Origin: Pomacea canaliculata
Taxonomy: Eukaryota; Mollusca; Gastropoda; Architaenioglossa; Ampullariidae
Assembly (NCBI RefSeq): GCF_003073045.1
Contig: NC_037602.1
Span: 1,054,001-1,118,000, forward strand
DNA length: 64,000 bases
Reading direction: 5' to 3'
How positions within the stretch are numbered: position 1 is the first letter of the stretch; each line of letters begins with the position of its first letter. The position numbers and the translations under genes are program-made. Of this stretch, positions 1 to 12,288 are shown piece by piece. The notes beneath the pieces were generated by a model. It had not been told where the DNA came from, did no database searches, and worked only from the letters and a program-made list of their open reading frames with translations.

Positions 1-250
1 CTGAAATCCCCACTCTTGAGCAAACTTCATGAACTCTTCGCTGCTGAACTGAGGTCTGTTGTCTGACAGCAGCTCTCGGAATGCCTCAACGTGCAAACGG
101 AGATTTTATTGCCAGGGTGACATTAATCGTTCGTGTAGACTGCAACAGGAATACCTAAAAAAACTTGCTGTAATAATCAACAGTCATGAGGAAATGTGTG
201 CCATCGTATTGGAATAGGTCCGTAGTAAGCTTTTGCCATGGTAACGATGG
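1..250 (-). mobile_element. Ty3/gypsy LTR retrotransposon, integrase relic
   Basis: On the minus strand, codons at about 238-165 read TTDLFQYDGTHFLMTVDYYS, which matches the integrase core around the first catalytic Asp of Ty3/gypsy polyproteins. After a stop and a frame change, codons at about 85-1 read LLSDNRPQFSSEEFMKFAQE, the region of the second catalytic Asp (usually DNGPQF). Stop codons and a damaged middle show it is dead. The glutamate of the triad and the 3' part lie beyond the left edge. The family call rests on motif recognition only. Confidence 0.75.
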
Positions 251-454
251 CATCTCGTGTAACATTCAAGGTTCTTTCTGTTGGCTGTTGTGATACTGGT
301 TACAGATCGTTCCTCTAGTGACCTAGAAAAAAAAACCCAACCCAACAGGCCCAAAGGATATCCCATGAGACCCGGGCCTTTATCAACCATCTGGCCCAGA
401 AACTGTTTCCTGCTGAAGTCGACGCTGGTTTCGTGCAAGCAGTGCAGCAACCTG

Positions 455-710
455 TAAACTCCTGTCATTTTACAGCCTTTGTAAAGCGCATTAGGTCTGG
501 CAGATGCTGGAGAAACACAAATGTACTCATTGTTATTATCATGACATCTCCCACATCTCCCAAGAAGGGAGATGAAACAAAGTACCTGGAGAAAAACACC
601 GACAGGCAGCCCTGCGAACAGTAGCCCCATACACAGTGTCCCGAGACGAGGTTTGAACCCGAGCCTCTTACTGCAGTGGTGACCAGCGAGTGTTTTAGCC
701 CTGCGCTCAG
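455..710 (-). mobile_element. tRNA-derived SINE-like element
   Basis: The minus strand carries a B-box-like gggttcaaacctcg (around 640-655), and about 50 bases upstream an A-box-like stretch, tgagcgcagggctaaaac. After the tRNA-like head comes a non-tRNA body containing ggtgtttttctccagg. A 210-residue minus-strand frame crosses it (184-816), but its residues just translate the SINE and neighbouring sequence. No clear target-site duplication is visible. Confidence 0.5.
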
Positions 711-1499
711 TCTCGGTCGTCAGTCGGGTGGCTGGTGCACCCGGTAGAAGGGCGACTACTCTCATCGCCTTTGTTTGTTTATGTCGCCGGCGGGTGTTGT
801 CCAGGAATCGACTCACACCGAGTGTCAGTGTGATGATGCTTGATCTTTGGCATCTCTGCTGAGAATTATGGATGCAGCTCCTTACCTTTATTTTCTCCTT
901 TTTATCCTTTAATTGAGTTTTGGTGACTTCAGTCGATCTTCGATCTACTTAGTGACAGTGGATCATGACTGCAAAGGGTAAAACAGACTAACCTTACGTA
1001 TTTGTTTTTTGATATAACGTTTATTTAGTTTTTCACTTCTTTTCTGTGATTTAAGTTATGAGACACAATATTAGAATATTTATAGTTCAAAGAATGATAA
1101 TATCCATTAGTGGATTTTAGGATGTCTGTGACTGTAATGTATTAAACCATAAAATTCCGTTGATGAGATTTGATGTTATTTCGAGTACATGTCATTTTAT
1201 ATATTTTTCACTTTTTAGACGTTGAAAATGTCAGACTTGCGTAGCTGGCATTCTCATAAATATCCATATGTGCATGGATAAGCTAAACTTAAAGGTTATT
1301 CAAGGTGCTGAAACCAATTTATTAACACTAATGCAGAAAATGTGGACAAAATGTTGAAAAAACAGCACTCACACCCAGTCCCAAATATGTTGGCCTTATT
1401 GTATAAGAAAAACAATAAATATAAAGATTAAATTTATTCAACATGTTACTAGTGTTCTGTGATATACTTACTCCTACTGTATTTGTGAAACATAATCAG
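711..1499. other. Unannotated 5' flank or first intron of LRRC61
   Basis: AT-rich sequence with no open frame or repeat that I can name. The missing first coding exon of the LRRC61-like gene may lie here or left of the window. No ATG exon with a phase-1 donor stands out. Confidence 0.4.
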
Positions 1500-4400
1500 G
1501 TGGAGCAATCACAAGGTCATTGCTGAAGATCACTACTGGAGAATTTGATATTGAGAGTATCCACACGCTGGCTTTGAAGAATCTAGGTATGTCTTTGTTT
1601 GTTTATCTGTCACTCAGTTGCAGAGTGTATGGAAGGGAGTGTGTGTATGAAAGAGAGAGAGAAAGAGTGTGTTCGTGTGAAAGAGAAAACTTCATGGCCA
1701 TTGGCCAGCAAAACAAAACATAGATGATCAGCATCAACCTCACAATACTCCTTACCACAAAAGAAGAAAAACACCACATATACATCACCTCCACCTACCA
1801 AACAAACAGAAACAGCAACAATCTGAGATAGGGAAAGAGAGTCATTCATTCAAACTTTAGTACTATAAGTGCCTTTTTCCACTAAGGATATGGAGAACTG
1901 ATCAGTCATTTTGCAACATATTGATAGACTTGCTGTAGCCATTAACCAATATACTTATCCGTTAAAAAATTTGTTCTATAAAGATTTGTATAGTAGGCAC
2001 CATAACTAAGTATACATATACAAGCATATGTTTATCCTCTAAGGAATATAGGCAAAATGAACAAAGGCAGGCTACCTCATACTGAACGAAATGGTTCCTG
2101 TGTCATTTAATTTCTAAACACCAATTCTAAACTGAGCATAGACCTTTATTACATAAATCTTGCTTATAATATCTACATATAATTCTTGTTACAAGCAAAT
2201 TTCAAGACTGATATATACAACATGGTGGGAAGTATTTTCCAAAATCCTGACAGAAAACACCACTTGGTCTTTCTCCAAACTTTAAGAAATCTTTCTCCAT
2301 TCCCACCTGTTAGCACATCCAAAACCCATGAAGAACAACACCCTATGTATTTTGCTAACTTTCATAACTTCTGGAATCCATCAGATTTAGCATATCGTAT
2401 GTTTTCAACAATCATAGCCAATATTTAATACATCTAGTGGATGAAATGGTATACAAAAGAAATCTTCTTTAATCTCCATACATAGTTTGTTGGATGTGCT
2501 CACTGAAACCCTCAGAAATCTTTTATATGCCAAAAGTTGGCCATAAAGTAAAAATGGGGCGTACTTTGGAGTAATTATGACGAAAAACTTCTTCTGCTTC
2601 CTTAATTAAGTGGTTGCCCTCTACCCATTGAGTTAACATTTAATTTAGTCTTACTGTAAAGGCTTTGCTTGCTATAACGTAAATAACCTGGCTAGTTGAA
2701 GTCGCGCCTTTTGTAGAGTTGAATAATAATTGGTTTAGTTCATTCATTGGGCCATGACCCCTGATCATAGAGTTGGGGGGGGGTTTGGTGTTTTACACCG
2801 TGTCAGCAACTAAGGCTATATTACGGCAAGCAGCCAGCCCTGTAAACAGATGCCACGTGCAGAGAAAGAACAGCGTGCCCGAGACGAGAAGTGAACTCTG
2901 GGCAGCCAACCTTCACTGTATTTGTGACAGGCGTTAACCGTTGCGCCACCGGACCGCTGTGATCATAGAGTTAAAAAATTTGAGGAGGAAAGGAGTTATA
3001 ACACTACTTGCCACTTCTAACATTTCATTGGCCATCAGTATCTAACATCCCTTCATTTAACTTTGTTTGAAATGCTTTATCCAATCTTCACTTATTTGCC
3101 CCACTACAAACTGCCTTCTTCATCTCCTGATAGCATTCCAAAACTCCTTTTTCATTATTACTATGCATTTTTCTTTCTGCGTATAAGCGTTTATATCTTC
3201 CTATGCTTTGCTTTTTATAAACCTCCTCAGACACTTTCACACCAGCCTTTTCTTCTTTTGCATCTTTTCACACTTTCCTTACACTCCATGCATCACTGGT
3301 GACACGTCTCTTTTGTTGTAACTACTTAAATTCTTTATCATGCCATCAGTAGCCTCCTTCAAGGCCTCGTTAAACATAGACATGACTGTTTCAGTATCAT
3401 TTGACATTATATTAGATGTCCTCCTTAGCAGATTGTAAAAGATTCAAACAGAACATTACCAACCAAGGTTTCAACTTTCTGCGTGTTCCAGATTAACTTC
3501 TTTATGACCTCTGGTTTCTTTAAGTTGTCATACCAGATATTAAACTCACCAATGGTTAAATCTGTAAATATGTGTAGAAATTCTAGTGGACCCATGCAAT
3601 AATCTATTATGCTATTTCCTTATTCTGCTATGAATGTGAAAGACCCTGACTGTTGTTTGTTACACCATCCATTTAAAATGCATAGAACAGAACAAATACA
3701 CAGATCTAATAATAACCTACCAAAAGCATTGCTCTACAGTCTACATCATCAGATTTTATACCATGGTACATTATCTCATATACTAGGTTCTTTCTAGTAG
3801 ACGTTAATCTATTATTCTAACACCCTCACAAATTTGAATATTGGCTGCTTTTGCTTCTCTGCATAACAGAATATAAGAGATTATCAAACAATAACATAAG
3901 GTTAGTAAGGCATTGCTCAATCTCATGGATGTGTGTGTGACAGAGAGAAATTGATTGATTATTCTTTATTGCTTCAAAAGCATATCTCCCGCGTGGGTGT
4001 GAGCATCCATTGAACTAAACACACAACATCTGAAAACCATAATTCAGTTACAAACAAAAAACAGCTACAATCAACTTCTATCAACATAGCATCTAGGAAT
4101 ATATGGAAGACTCCTACTCATACATCACTGGAGACAAACACAAAACCAGGATGAGTATAATATCAGTTGACTAGCAGAATCCATGAAGGTTTCTTGTAAA
4201 TGCACTATGTCAAAGTTTGTCATGTACCTTAAAGAGTATCCAAAAATGTTGAATGAGAGAGAGATTGATTTGAAGTGCAGCCACCTAAAATATATTTAAA
4301 ACACATCAATGACATCTGCTGCAGATATTTCTGATCTAGGATGTATTGGTGAGTGTTTGGGACTTGAGCGACTGGACCTTTCATACAATGACATCACCAA

Positions 4401-7400
4401 ACTGCACAAGCTTGCTGGGTTGTCTGCACTCCAGAATCTGAACCTGTCTGCTAACAGATTTTCTTCTCTGGGTTAGTTTTAGGTTATCTGGAATGTAATA
4501 TCTGTATAACATTGAATCATGATTGAGTTTCACCATCTTAAAATGGATCTTTGGTTATATTTGTAAATGTTTTGGGGGTATGGTAGGAGAGGATTTTTAT
4601 GTTTTGTGTTTTTATTTAGTTTCTTTTGGTTTTTATGTTATGTGCTTTTGTATGTGGTTAACATGGATTGGTATCTATGTGAGTTCTTTAGTTCTTTCTT
4701 TGTGAGGGTTAGCAAATGTACAATTTGATATACAGATATAGATAGATATACAGTTTCCATTAATGGTATATATATATATATGCACATTCTTATTTTTTTC
4801 TCTTGCCTTCAAACTTTTTATGCACTCTTGAATTATACAACACTAACATCATTATAATAATTGTTCATTAATGGTGTCTATATTTGCTCATCATTTTCTC
4901 TTGCCTTACTGCAAATTTTTCATGCACCATTGAATTATAAAACATTAAAATCATTATCATACATTTTTTATATTTGGCAAGTTATAAAAGCAGTTATGTT
5001 CAAAACATTGTTTTAATATAACCATAATGACATTTTGGTGCCATATTCATATTTTTTTTTAGACGGACTGCAGTCTTTGGAAAATCTCCATAGCTTAAAC
5101 ATAGCTGGAAATCTTATAGGCAGGTATGACCATAAGATTATACATTATTAGTACACGTGAGCACGAGAGTTAAAGGTTAAAGGATAGTGATGACCCAGGA
5201 AAAGGTCATAGAGTTGTAACTAGTCAGAAGGCCAGAATTTCATTGAAGCAAATGGCACTGAAAGATTCTGCAAAATTAACTCTGTTAGCCATAAACAGCT
5301 GTGGTGATGTACGTTTTAACAGCACATTCTAAAATTATTTAAAACTTGCTGACAATTTTAAAACAGTATGTCAGCTGTAACTGTTTTGCAACTTTCTGTT
5401 CATTAAACCTTTCAAACAGGAAAAATTAGCTTGGACCTACTTTAAAGTAATTTATAAGGCTTTAATTTTTAGTAGATGTCATAAGCCATGTACTGAAATG
5501 TTGTAATGGTTTGTTTTGCAGTGTGGATAGCCTTCAGTGTCTAACTGGTCTCCAGAATCTTAGGGAACTTCGACTGAAAGATGACTCAATCAAATTGTCA
5601 AATCCAGCATGCTTGCATCCCTCTTATACTGCAGATATTATTGAGATGTTTCCCAGCCTGGTTCTTCTTGATGGTACTGTATATGCAGTTTACTTTTACT
5701 GAACATAGATTCATATGGCGACTGGGACGTTTTTAATAGTGCCATGTCATGGAAAGTTGTGTAATGTGAATAAGTGTTTAAATGGAACAATTAAAAGTTT
5801 TACATAATTAATAAGTCTATTACAAGCAAGATTAGGAATTGTATTGGTAGGTTTTTATGGACTGGGCAGATTGTTAACAGATTGAGGAGAAAACAGTATC
5901 AAGTGGGACAGCAATTATAAAGTGTCCTGACATTGCTGTTGTAATCACACCTGAATAATTATTGTGGTAGGTATGTTTATTTGGCATAAAGTTTACCCTG
6001 GTTTATCATCATCATTGTTATTACAGGGCAGAGGGTCCGAGGGCAGGGAAGTGAGCTGTTCTACATTTGTCAAGAGATGGATAAGGAGCTGAAGAGTAAG
6101 CTAAGCGTTTTCTTTATAGAAACACATAGCGATAGTGCTCACCCAATCACTAGATAATGGCTAGAAAATATAAGAAAGTTATTGTTGAATGTATTCTTTG
6201 TGTGAAAGCTAAATGTAACTTAGCATTTCTAAAGCTAAATGTGATTTCATACTAAAGATAAATGTAAGCTCATTTAAACTAAATGTAAGTTCATATGTGC
6301 TTAGTAGCATGGTCTTGACGCTTCCCTGATTTTAGTTTCTTGTAAGTGAACATGTTAATTTAAACGTTACAATTTGTTTAATCACGTTAAGTTAGGAAAT
6401 TTATTTTATCGGCCATTCATCTTTATATTATTGGCCATGTTTGTTTAAAGGTTTTGGAGAAGTCAAAGATATTGATATACCGTTGGTGAAAGTACAGCAT
6501 CAGTTAACAGATTGTTGGAAACTCCCCAGCGTGGTGACAAACACAACTCACAACAAAGCCGAGGAACAGCTTAAAGGTTTAAAGATTTTATAGCCAGTGA
6601 ATGTCTTCATGAATTTATTATTTCTGACACTCAAGAACAGTGCTTCCTTCAAAGAGCTATTTACTAATTCTTCTTCAGGATTAATTAGGTGATATCATAT
6701 GTTAACATATGCCTCAGCACTGTGTCAGTATGCATAATCAAAGGATGTAGACATGTAGACATTTCCCGATCTCACCACAAGAGCAAACACAACACTATTG
6801 TGGGTTCCAAGTCCTTTTACTTTCTGTCAGTCGATAGTTCTGGCTAAGGTGAAACATCCACATCACACACTCGTGCTCTTGATGAGTCATAGCTCTCACC
6901 TCTGTGCTGTCCCCTCAATGTCCCTGTCAATGTGGATGTCTTGATGCTTATTTCCTATGTTTCCTATGAAAAAACCTTATGTAGCCCATTAGTGGTATCT
7001 CATTTTTGCTTCCAATAAATAAAAGAAGGTCATAATTTTGAAATGAATAGGAAATACAGATGTGCCAAGTGAAAAGTGCTCACTTTCTAGTAAGCCCAAA
7101 GAACTGTGCTGTGACATGGTTCACTGAAGGGTGTATGAATCTGTGCTGCCACAGGGGTCATTTTAGGCTATTGAGACTTGGGCTGTATGTACGATATATA
7201 CATCAGTTTAACTATTAAAACAGTGCATTTTGTAACTGGATAGTATAGTTTTTGAACCTTTTTTTCAAAATCTTGAAATTGTGAACTGTAGCACCTCCTT
7301 GTAGTGTAAGAAATGCCCACTGTTGCTACTGGGAACAGTGTCTTGGTGACTTTGACATTCCTATCTGTGAAGTCATCTTAATGGTCTGTCATGGATGTCT

Positions 7401-7553
7401 GTTACTGTTAAGTTGTTCATACCTGTCAGCATTAAATCTGATGTCCTTGTCCTTCTGTTGACAGATTTACTTGCCAGTTGTCAACGTCTCAGTCAGAAAG
7501 CTGCAGACAAGCTAAAGGAGTTTGAAAAGCAAGCAAGTCAACAGCAAAATTAA
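1500..7553 (+). CDS. LRRC61: Leucine-rich repeat-containing protein 61 (5' end missing)
   Basis: Seven spliced exons are supported: 1500-1586, 4325-4471, 5063-5123, 5522-5673, 6027-6095, 6451-6576 and 7465-7553 (TAA). All have AG acceptors and GT donors, and the phases join without a break to give 242 residues. The family member in vertebrates is about 260 residues, so only a short N-terminus is missing. The order matches LRRC61: TGEFDIESI near the start, then DLGCIGECLGLERLDLS, LRRs with LNLSANRFSSL and LHSLNIAGN, then LSNPACLHPSY and a GSELFYICQEMDKEL segment. A C-terminal helix carries QLTDCWKL and QKAADKLKEFEKQ. No signal peptide or membrane span is visible. Its cellular role is poorly known; LRRs suggest protein binding. 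A single-copy neighbour unrelated to the receptor array. Confidence 0.9.
2775..2959 (-). mobile_element. tRNA-derived SINE with perfect target-site duplication
   Basis: The element is flanked by the identical 13-mer tgatcatagagtt at 2762-2774 and 2960-2972. On the minus strand its head has an A-box-like tggcgcaacggttaacgc and a B-box-like gagttcacttctcg, followed by a short body that ends in a C-run. It lies antisense in the intron between the first two seen LRRC61 exons. The unmutated duplication implies a recent insertion. Confidence 0.8.
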
Positions 7554-8180
7554 TTACAAACAGTGCTTGTGACAATTGTGACTCGATGTTTAACTCGCTC
7601 AGTGTTTGACTCCTGTAATGACTAATGTAAAAATATGAAAATGCATTGCCTTTTAAAACTATTTACAAGAAGACATTAGCTCAACATTTTTGTAGATTCC
7701 CCAGCCATGACTGTTTTGCAGACTCTGCCTGATGAGTCCCTCCAGCTACACAAACCATACCTTGTTGTAAGGCATAAACATAAGCTTGATTTTTTTCTTT
7801 CATCAGTTTTCCATCTGCTTGAGGAGTAGATCAATGTCTCAGTAACATGCATGCTGATGCACATGTTGTGCAGTGAATTTGTATTCTGTTCAATAGTCAA
7901 GCTTACAGTCTTCCCTCCAGTCACAAATAAAAATGTGCGGATATACATAGCAGAGTTTGTGCTAGCATAAATTGGCTGATTTCTGCTTATTTAATTTTGT
8001 TTATTCTGATGTCATGTTGTTACCAAGATTTTTGTACAGGAAGAGGGGAGAAAATTAATCCATTCACTCATTCTAAAAGAACATTAGGTTCCCAATTTCC
8101 TCCCCAAACTTAAACAATCAGATGTGTGTATAATTAAGATTGTGTTAAATCAGTTTTGTTTCCATATATCATGTAATAAA
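7554..8180 (+). other. Probable LRRC61 3' untranslated region
   Basis: Runs from the LRRC61 stop codon to an AATAAA at 8175-8180; another AATAAA lies at about 7925. No convincing open frame. The true cleavage site cannot be fixed from sequence alone. Confidence 0.4.
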
Positions 8181-10081
8181 TATGCAAGGAAGTCCTTGAG
8201 TTTCCATTCATTTTTGTGTTCTTTGTTGGTTTGATTTTTGGCAAGTATTTTCAGTAACCATGTGATTCTGGTTGCTCTGTATGGGTTTAATGTAAGATTA
8301 ATATACAGTTTGTAAAATATGACTAATGTACAGTTTGTAATGAATGACTAATGTACAGTTAGTCTGTAATGCATAGACAGAAACGAGTAAAATTGGTGAG
8401 CATACCTACTGTCATGGACCGTAACACAAACTGAATAAACTAGCCAATGCAGAGGCTAATGTAACACTGTACACATCACAGGGTCACAAGTAGGTAGCAG
8501 GATATGATCAGGAAACATTTTCAGACATATGAGACTTGAGAAGATAGTCACAGTAGGAGGAAAACCCCATAAAAGCAGATGAACATTATTGCACGGATAT
8601 TTCTTTTCTGTTGAACTTAAATTTTTTCTTGACTGCCACCATCTGACCTAGCTGTTGACCAGTGCATTGGCTGGGACAGCTGATATGGGACAGTGATGTC
8701 ACGAACCTGGCAGGAAAAATCTTCTCAGGCAAGACTTCTGAAAGATGTGCACACCACCCTGCACATGATAGGAAAGTGACTGCTGCTATCACCTATATAG
8801 TATATAGAACAGAAGCTGCTGACATCATCTATATAGTATATAGAACAGAAGCTGCTGACATCATCTATATAGTATATAGAACAGAAGCTGCTGACATCAT
8901 CTATATAGTATATAGAACAGAAGCTGCTGACATCATCTATATAGTATATAGGAAATCAACACAAACCGGGAGAGTAGATTATTCCTATTCCATCTTCAAG
9001 TCGATATCATGGCAACTTTGCTGATGAATCTCTAGCACTCGATTTAAAATATTTTATCCACTTTCTTTTGCCCGCTCGGTGTTTGCACGCGTAGTGTGTG
9101 GGTGTGCGTGTGTGTGTGTGTGCGTGAGTGTGTGAATATATGCATTAGCTGGAGCTGTAGGTCACTGGCGGACTACGATGGGAGTAAACAGCTTTTACTG
9201 ACAGTGACATTGTCCACGAATCGAGTCAATATTTTTAGTCGACAAAAGTTTCTTTACCTGGCTTTTATTTGTTCTGTAAAGAACTTGTAGACATACCTGT
9301 TAGCTGAAGGAAATACAGGGAAGAGGTCGAGATACTCCTCACGTTTTGCAAATTCAAACATTTTAGCGGCAAGTATCTACAAGCTTTCTACAAAATACTA
9401 ACCGAACAATGCTAAAGTCGATGATATAAAGGACTCATCCGTTTCCGGCAACGTGCGTGTGCTTGCATTTGTGTGCGTGTGTGTGTGTGTGAGAGTGTGT
9501 GAATGGATACAGAGGCTGCTAACACTATCTCCGAAATTATTTCTGGGGTAACTTTGTTTCCGCTGTAAAAGTTGTTATTTGGAGTCAAAAGAGTGTTACT
9601 TTTTTTTTATTTTTGCGTGTATATGTACAGCCTGTCCTGTTAAGACATGGGGAGAAATCGAGATAAAAGAACCTGTATACAGCACTGTCCTCTTAAAATG
9701 ACTTTGGTAGATAACGGGTTTAAAATTTTTTATCTGCATGATATTTGTAACAGTCTTAAGAGTATTTAAATACTGGTAGAATATCGGAATATCGGCCAGA
9801 CGGAGTGTAGGACCCCGACTTCCTTGTAAAGACATTTTAACTTGAGAGAACTACAAATCACAGCTCTCAATCTTCTTTTTTTGTGGTAATCTATCTAAAT
9901 CTGCTTCAGGTAAGACTTCCAAAAATATGGTTTTTTTTTACATTTTAGGTATGTGATTGGCTAGAAGCTTAGATTGTAGATGAATCTGTTAACTAATGAA
10001 TACAGACTTGCCGGATGGTATTATTCAATTAATTAAGACTGACTCATTATATATACTCATCAGATTGAGTCATTATCTACA
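8181..10081. other. Intergenic region upstream of CR-1
   Basis: Holds a 36-bp minisatellite (8793-8951) and two GT-rich tracts (about 9090-9130 and 9466-9500). The rest is AT-rich without recognisable genes. The promoter of CR-1 should lie at its right end, but I see no clear core element. Confidence 0.5.
8793..8951 (+). repeat. 36-bp minisatellite, about 4.5 units
   Basis: The unit contains tatatagtatatagaacag followed by aagctgctgacatcat and is almost unchanged between copies. Because 36 is a multiple of 3, one frame stays open (8662-9024) and reads a 12-residue YIVYRTEAADII repeat. The unit has an internal TATATA.TATATA near-palindrome. No coding context supports translation. Confidence 0.9.
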
Positions 10082-12288
10082 ATGTGGTCCCCGCCCACGG
10101 TTGTTGACAATGCCACACTAAGCGAGAGCAAAGAGAACAACGGCTTGTGTCTGGTGCTCGATGACAAGGGGCTCACCAGCAAAGACCCTCACAACAGCGG
10201 GGAGATGAAGCAGGTAATTATCTGGGGACGATAGGAACAATGTACATCCTGAATAAAACCCACACTCCAACTCCACCGACATGCTAGAATTGAAGGCGAG
10301 TGAAAAAAAAATTCAAGAGTGAATAAAAGTTACACGAAAGAAAGAAATTAAGAACAAAAAGTAAGATTAGCTCCTTGTGTTTGTCACATCCCAGATCGTG
10401 TACTGGACGATGGTGATCGTCAATGTGGCCCAAATCCTTGTTGTCGCTGTCCTCGGTATCCCGGGCAACGTCCTCAGCGCCGCGGTCTTCTACATACAGG
10501 GATTGCGGGAGAGGATCAACCTCTGTGTCTTCTCTCACGCTGTTGTTAATCTCGTCGTCCTCCTCGCCTTGTTCTTGATCAGCGCAGAGTACATCCACAG
10601 ATACACCATCAGACCTTCATATGTTCTGTTCCCATACACATCGTGTGAGTCATTTTCTGTGACGATTGATATTATCCAAGAGAGTGTAGGTATCGCAGAC
10701 ATTTTCGCAGAAGGCAGAGAGCTGTTGTCCTAAGTTACATGCTGGTTACTATAGTGTGCTGTCCGTTATATTGTGTCGTTTGATTTTATGTTTTGTACTT
10801 ATGTCATTTTTATATTTGTTTTGTTACAGAACTGAGTCCATGCACAGTCCCTCTCTCGATTTTCATATATTAGGTGATTAACTACATACAACACCGGAAT
10901 ATTAGGCGCTCTGTAACTATATTAATTTATTTTATTTATGTTGACAACACAGGTATGCTCGGCGCTTTGTGGGCCTCGCAGTTCCTGTCGGCTGTGATCG
11001 CCAGTGAGCGGTGTTTCTGTGTCGTCAGTCCCTTCCACGCCAAGAGGCTGCTCAAGACGTCCACCATGGCCGCCATCATCGTCGTCTGCAGCGTGCTGTT
11101 GACTGGGGGCATGTGCGCTATCGCGGGTCCCAAACACAAGGGCGTCTGTGTATTTAACCCAATCACTAACGAAACAGAAGAAACGGAAACTGTCACAGAG
11201 TAAGTTACAGGAAAGTGTTTAGAGAAGTAATGGGGAGCAAAGGGCGAGGTGCTGAATGATTTTCCTTAAGACAAATAGAGAACAATGGTATTTTTATCTG
11301 TTTCTGCGAAATAAACCCTGCACCCAAGCCAAACCTACACTTAAAACCAAGCTCCAGTCCTAAACAGTAACATCCATTGTCACTCAACTCAATCTAGTAA
11401 GCCTTGCAAAATATCTCCAGAAGAAAGAAATATGTATAAAATATGTATTAATCATGGAGAAAATGCGACTAGGAGACAGTTTGCGGATGCAAAATCTCAT
11501 TTTCTTTTAGAGACGGTTCACTCTTGAAATGGAAAAATATGCTGTGTTGTTTTTTATAAGTCATCAGCATAACTGCATTTATCTTTCGCAGACTTCCAGT
11601 CGTTCTACTTCATAAGAAAGTATCTATGCAAGGTTAACAGTGAACAAACGAATTAGAAACAAACTATGACGAAGAATAAGAATAGCAAGATTACCATAAC
11701 ACAAATTCGTGTAAAGAATAAATTCCCAATAAAGCAAACATCGTTTAAAAAGAGAAAATGTACAAGCGTAAACTATGTAATGTCAACAATGTTTAAATTA
11801 ACAGGTATTATCTACAAAATCAAGCGATCATTGACATCTTCGACGTCGGCGTCTACTCCACTACTCTTCCAGGAATATTTCTCGTTGTCATTATCGTCAC
11901 GACAGTCATCACTTCTATCAAACTTCGCGATGCTCTTGCCTGGCGTCTGTCCATCGCCTCCAAGTGCAAGACAACAAGAGCAAGGACATGGACACGCGGC
12001 GAGAGAGAGAGGAGGATGACAAGTAAAGAAGTGAGTGTGACCATGATGCTGATGGTGACGTCTGTCCTGTTCATCGTGTGCATGACAGCCAACCTCGTCC
12101 TCCAGATTTGCATACTTGTAGTTCCAGGCTTCAATTTTACAGGAAGCTATGTGTCTCTAGTTTCTGCTTTGTGGGCGATCATAAATTTCTTATGGGCACT
12201 TAACTTCTCTCTCAATTTTGTTGTGTACCACAAAATGGGATCGAAATTCAGACACTCTGTTAGGAATCTGATTGGGTGGAAAGAATAG
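10082..12288 (+). CDS. CR-1: class A GPCR, mollusc chemosensory-receptor type, S1, intact
   Basis: Exons 10082-10213, 10395-10644, 10953-11199 and 11805-12288 give a 370-residue seven-TM receptor with phases 0, 1, 2. The 44-residue N-terminus has an N-glycosylation site (N10-A-T) and a Cys in NGLCLVLDD. TM1 carries LGIPGN. The TM3 Cys (about residue 128) is split by intron 2. SERC at about 145-148 stands where DRY is usual, followed by VVSPF. TM4 ends in LLTGGM, and the second extracellular loop has Cys and NET. Exon 4 begins EYYLQNQ, then TM5, a loop with many Arg, Lys and Thr, TM6 (VCMTANL, no Pro) and TM7 with NFSLNFVVY (about 343-351) and KMGSKFR. An odorant-sensing role at the cell surface is inferred from family likeness; ligand unknown. 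A small peptide receptor is the alternative. Confidence 0.85.

Noticed and set aside
184..816. 210-residue open frame on the minus strand
   Set aside because: It runs through a tRNA-derived SINE and the edge of a gypsy relic in the wrong frame; no domain.
2900..2959. Possible tRNA gene
   Set aside because: A and B boxes are present but no cloverleaf acceptor stem forms, and a SINE body and target duplication are attached.
5511..5702. Separate 63-residue LRR gene
   Set aside because: It is one exon of LRRC61 with intron read-through at both ends.
10922..11196. Open frames antisense to exon 3, repeated at every receptor copy (TTMMAAMVDVLSSLLAWKG and related)
   Set aside because: They are the complement of the invariant sense block. 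Their likeness between loci follows from the sense exon; no own start context or splicing is seen.
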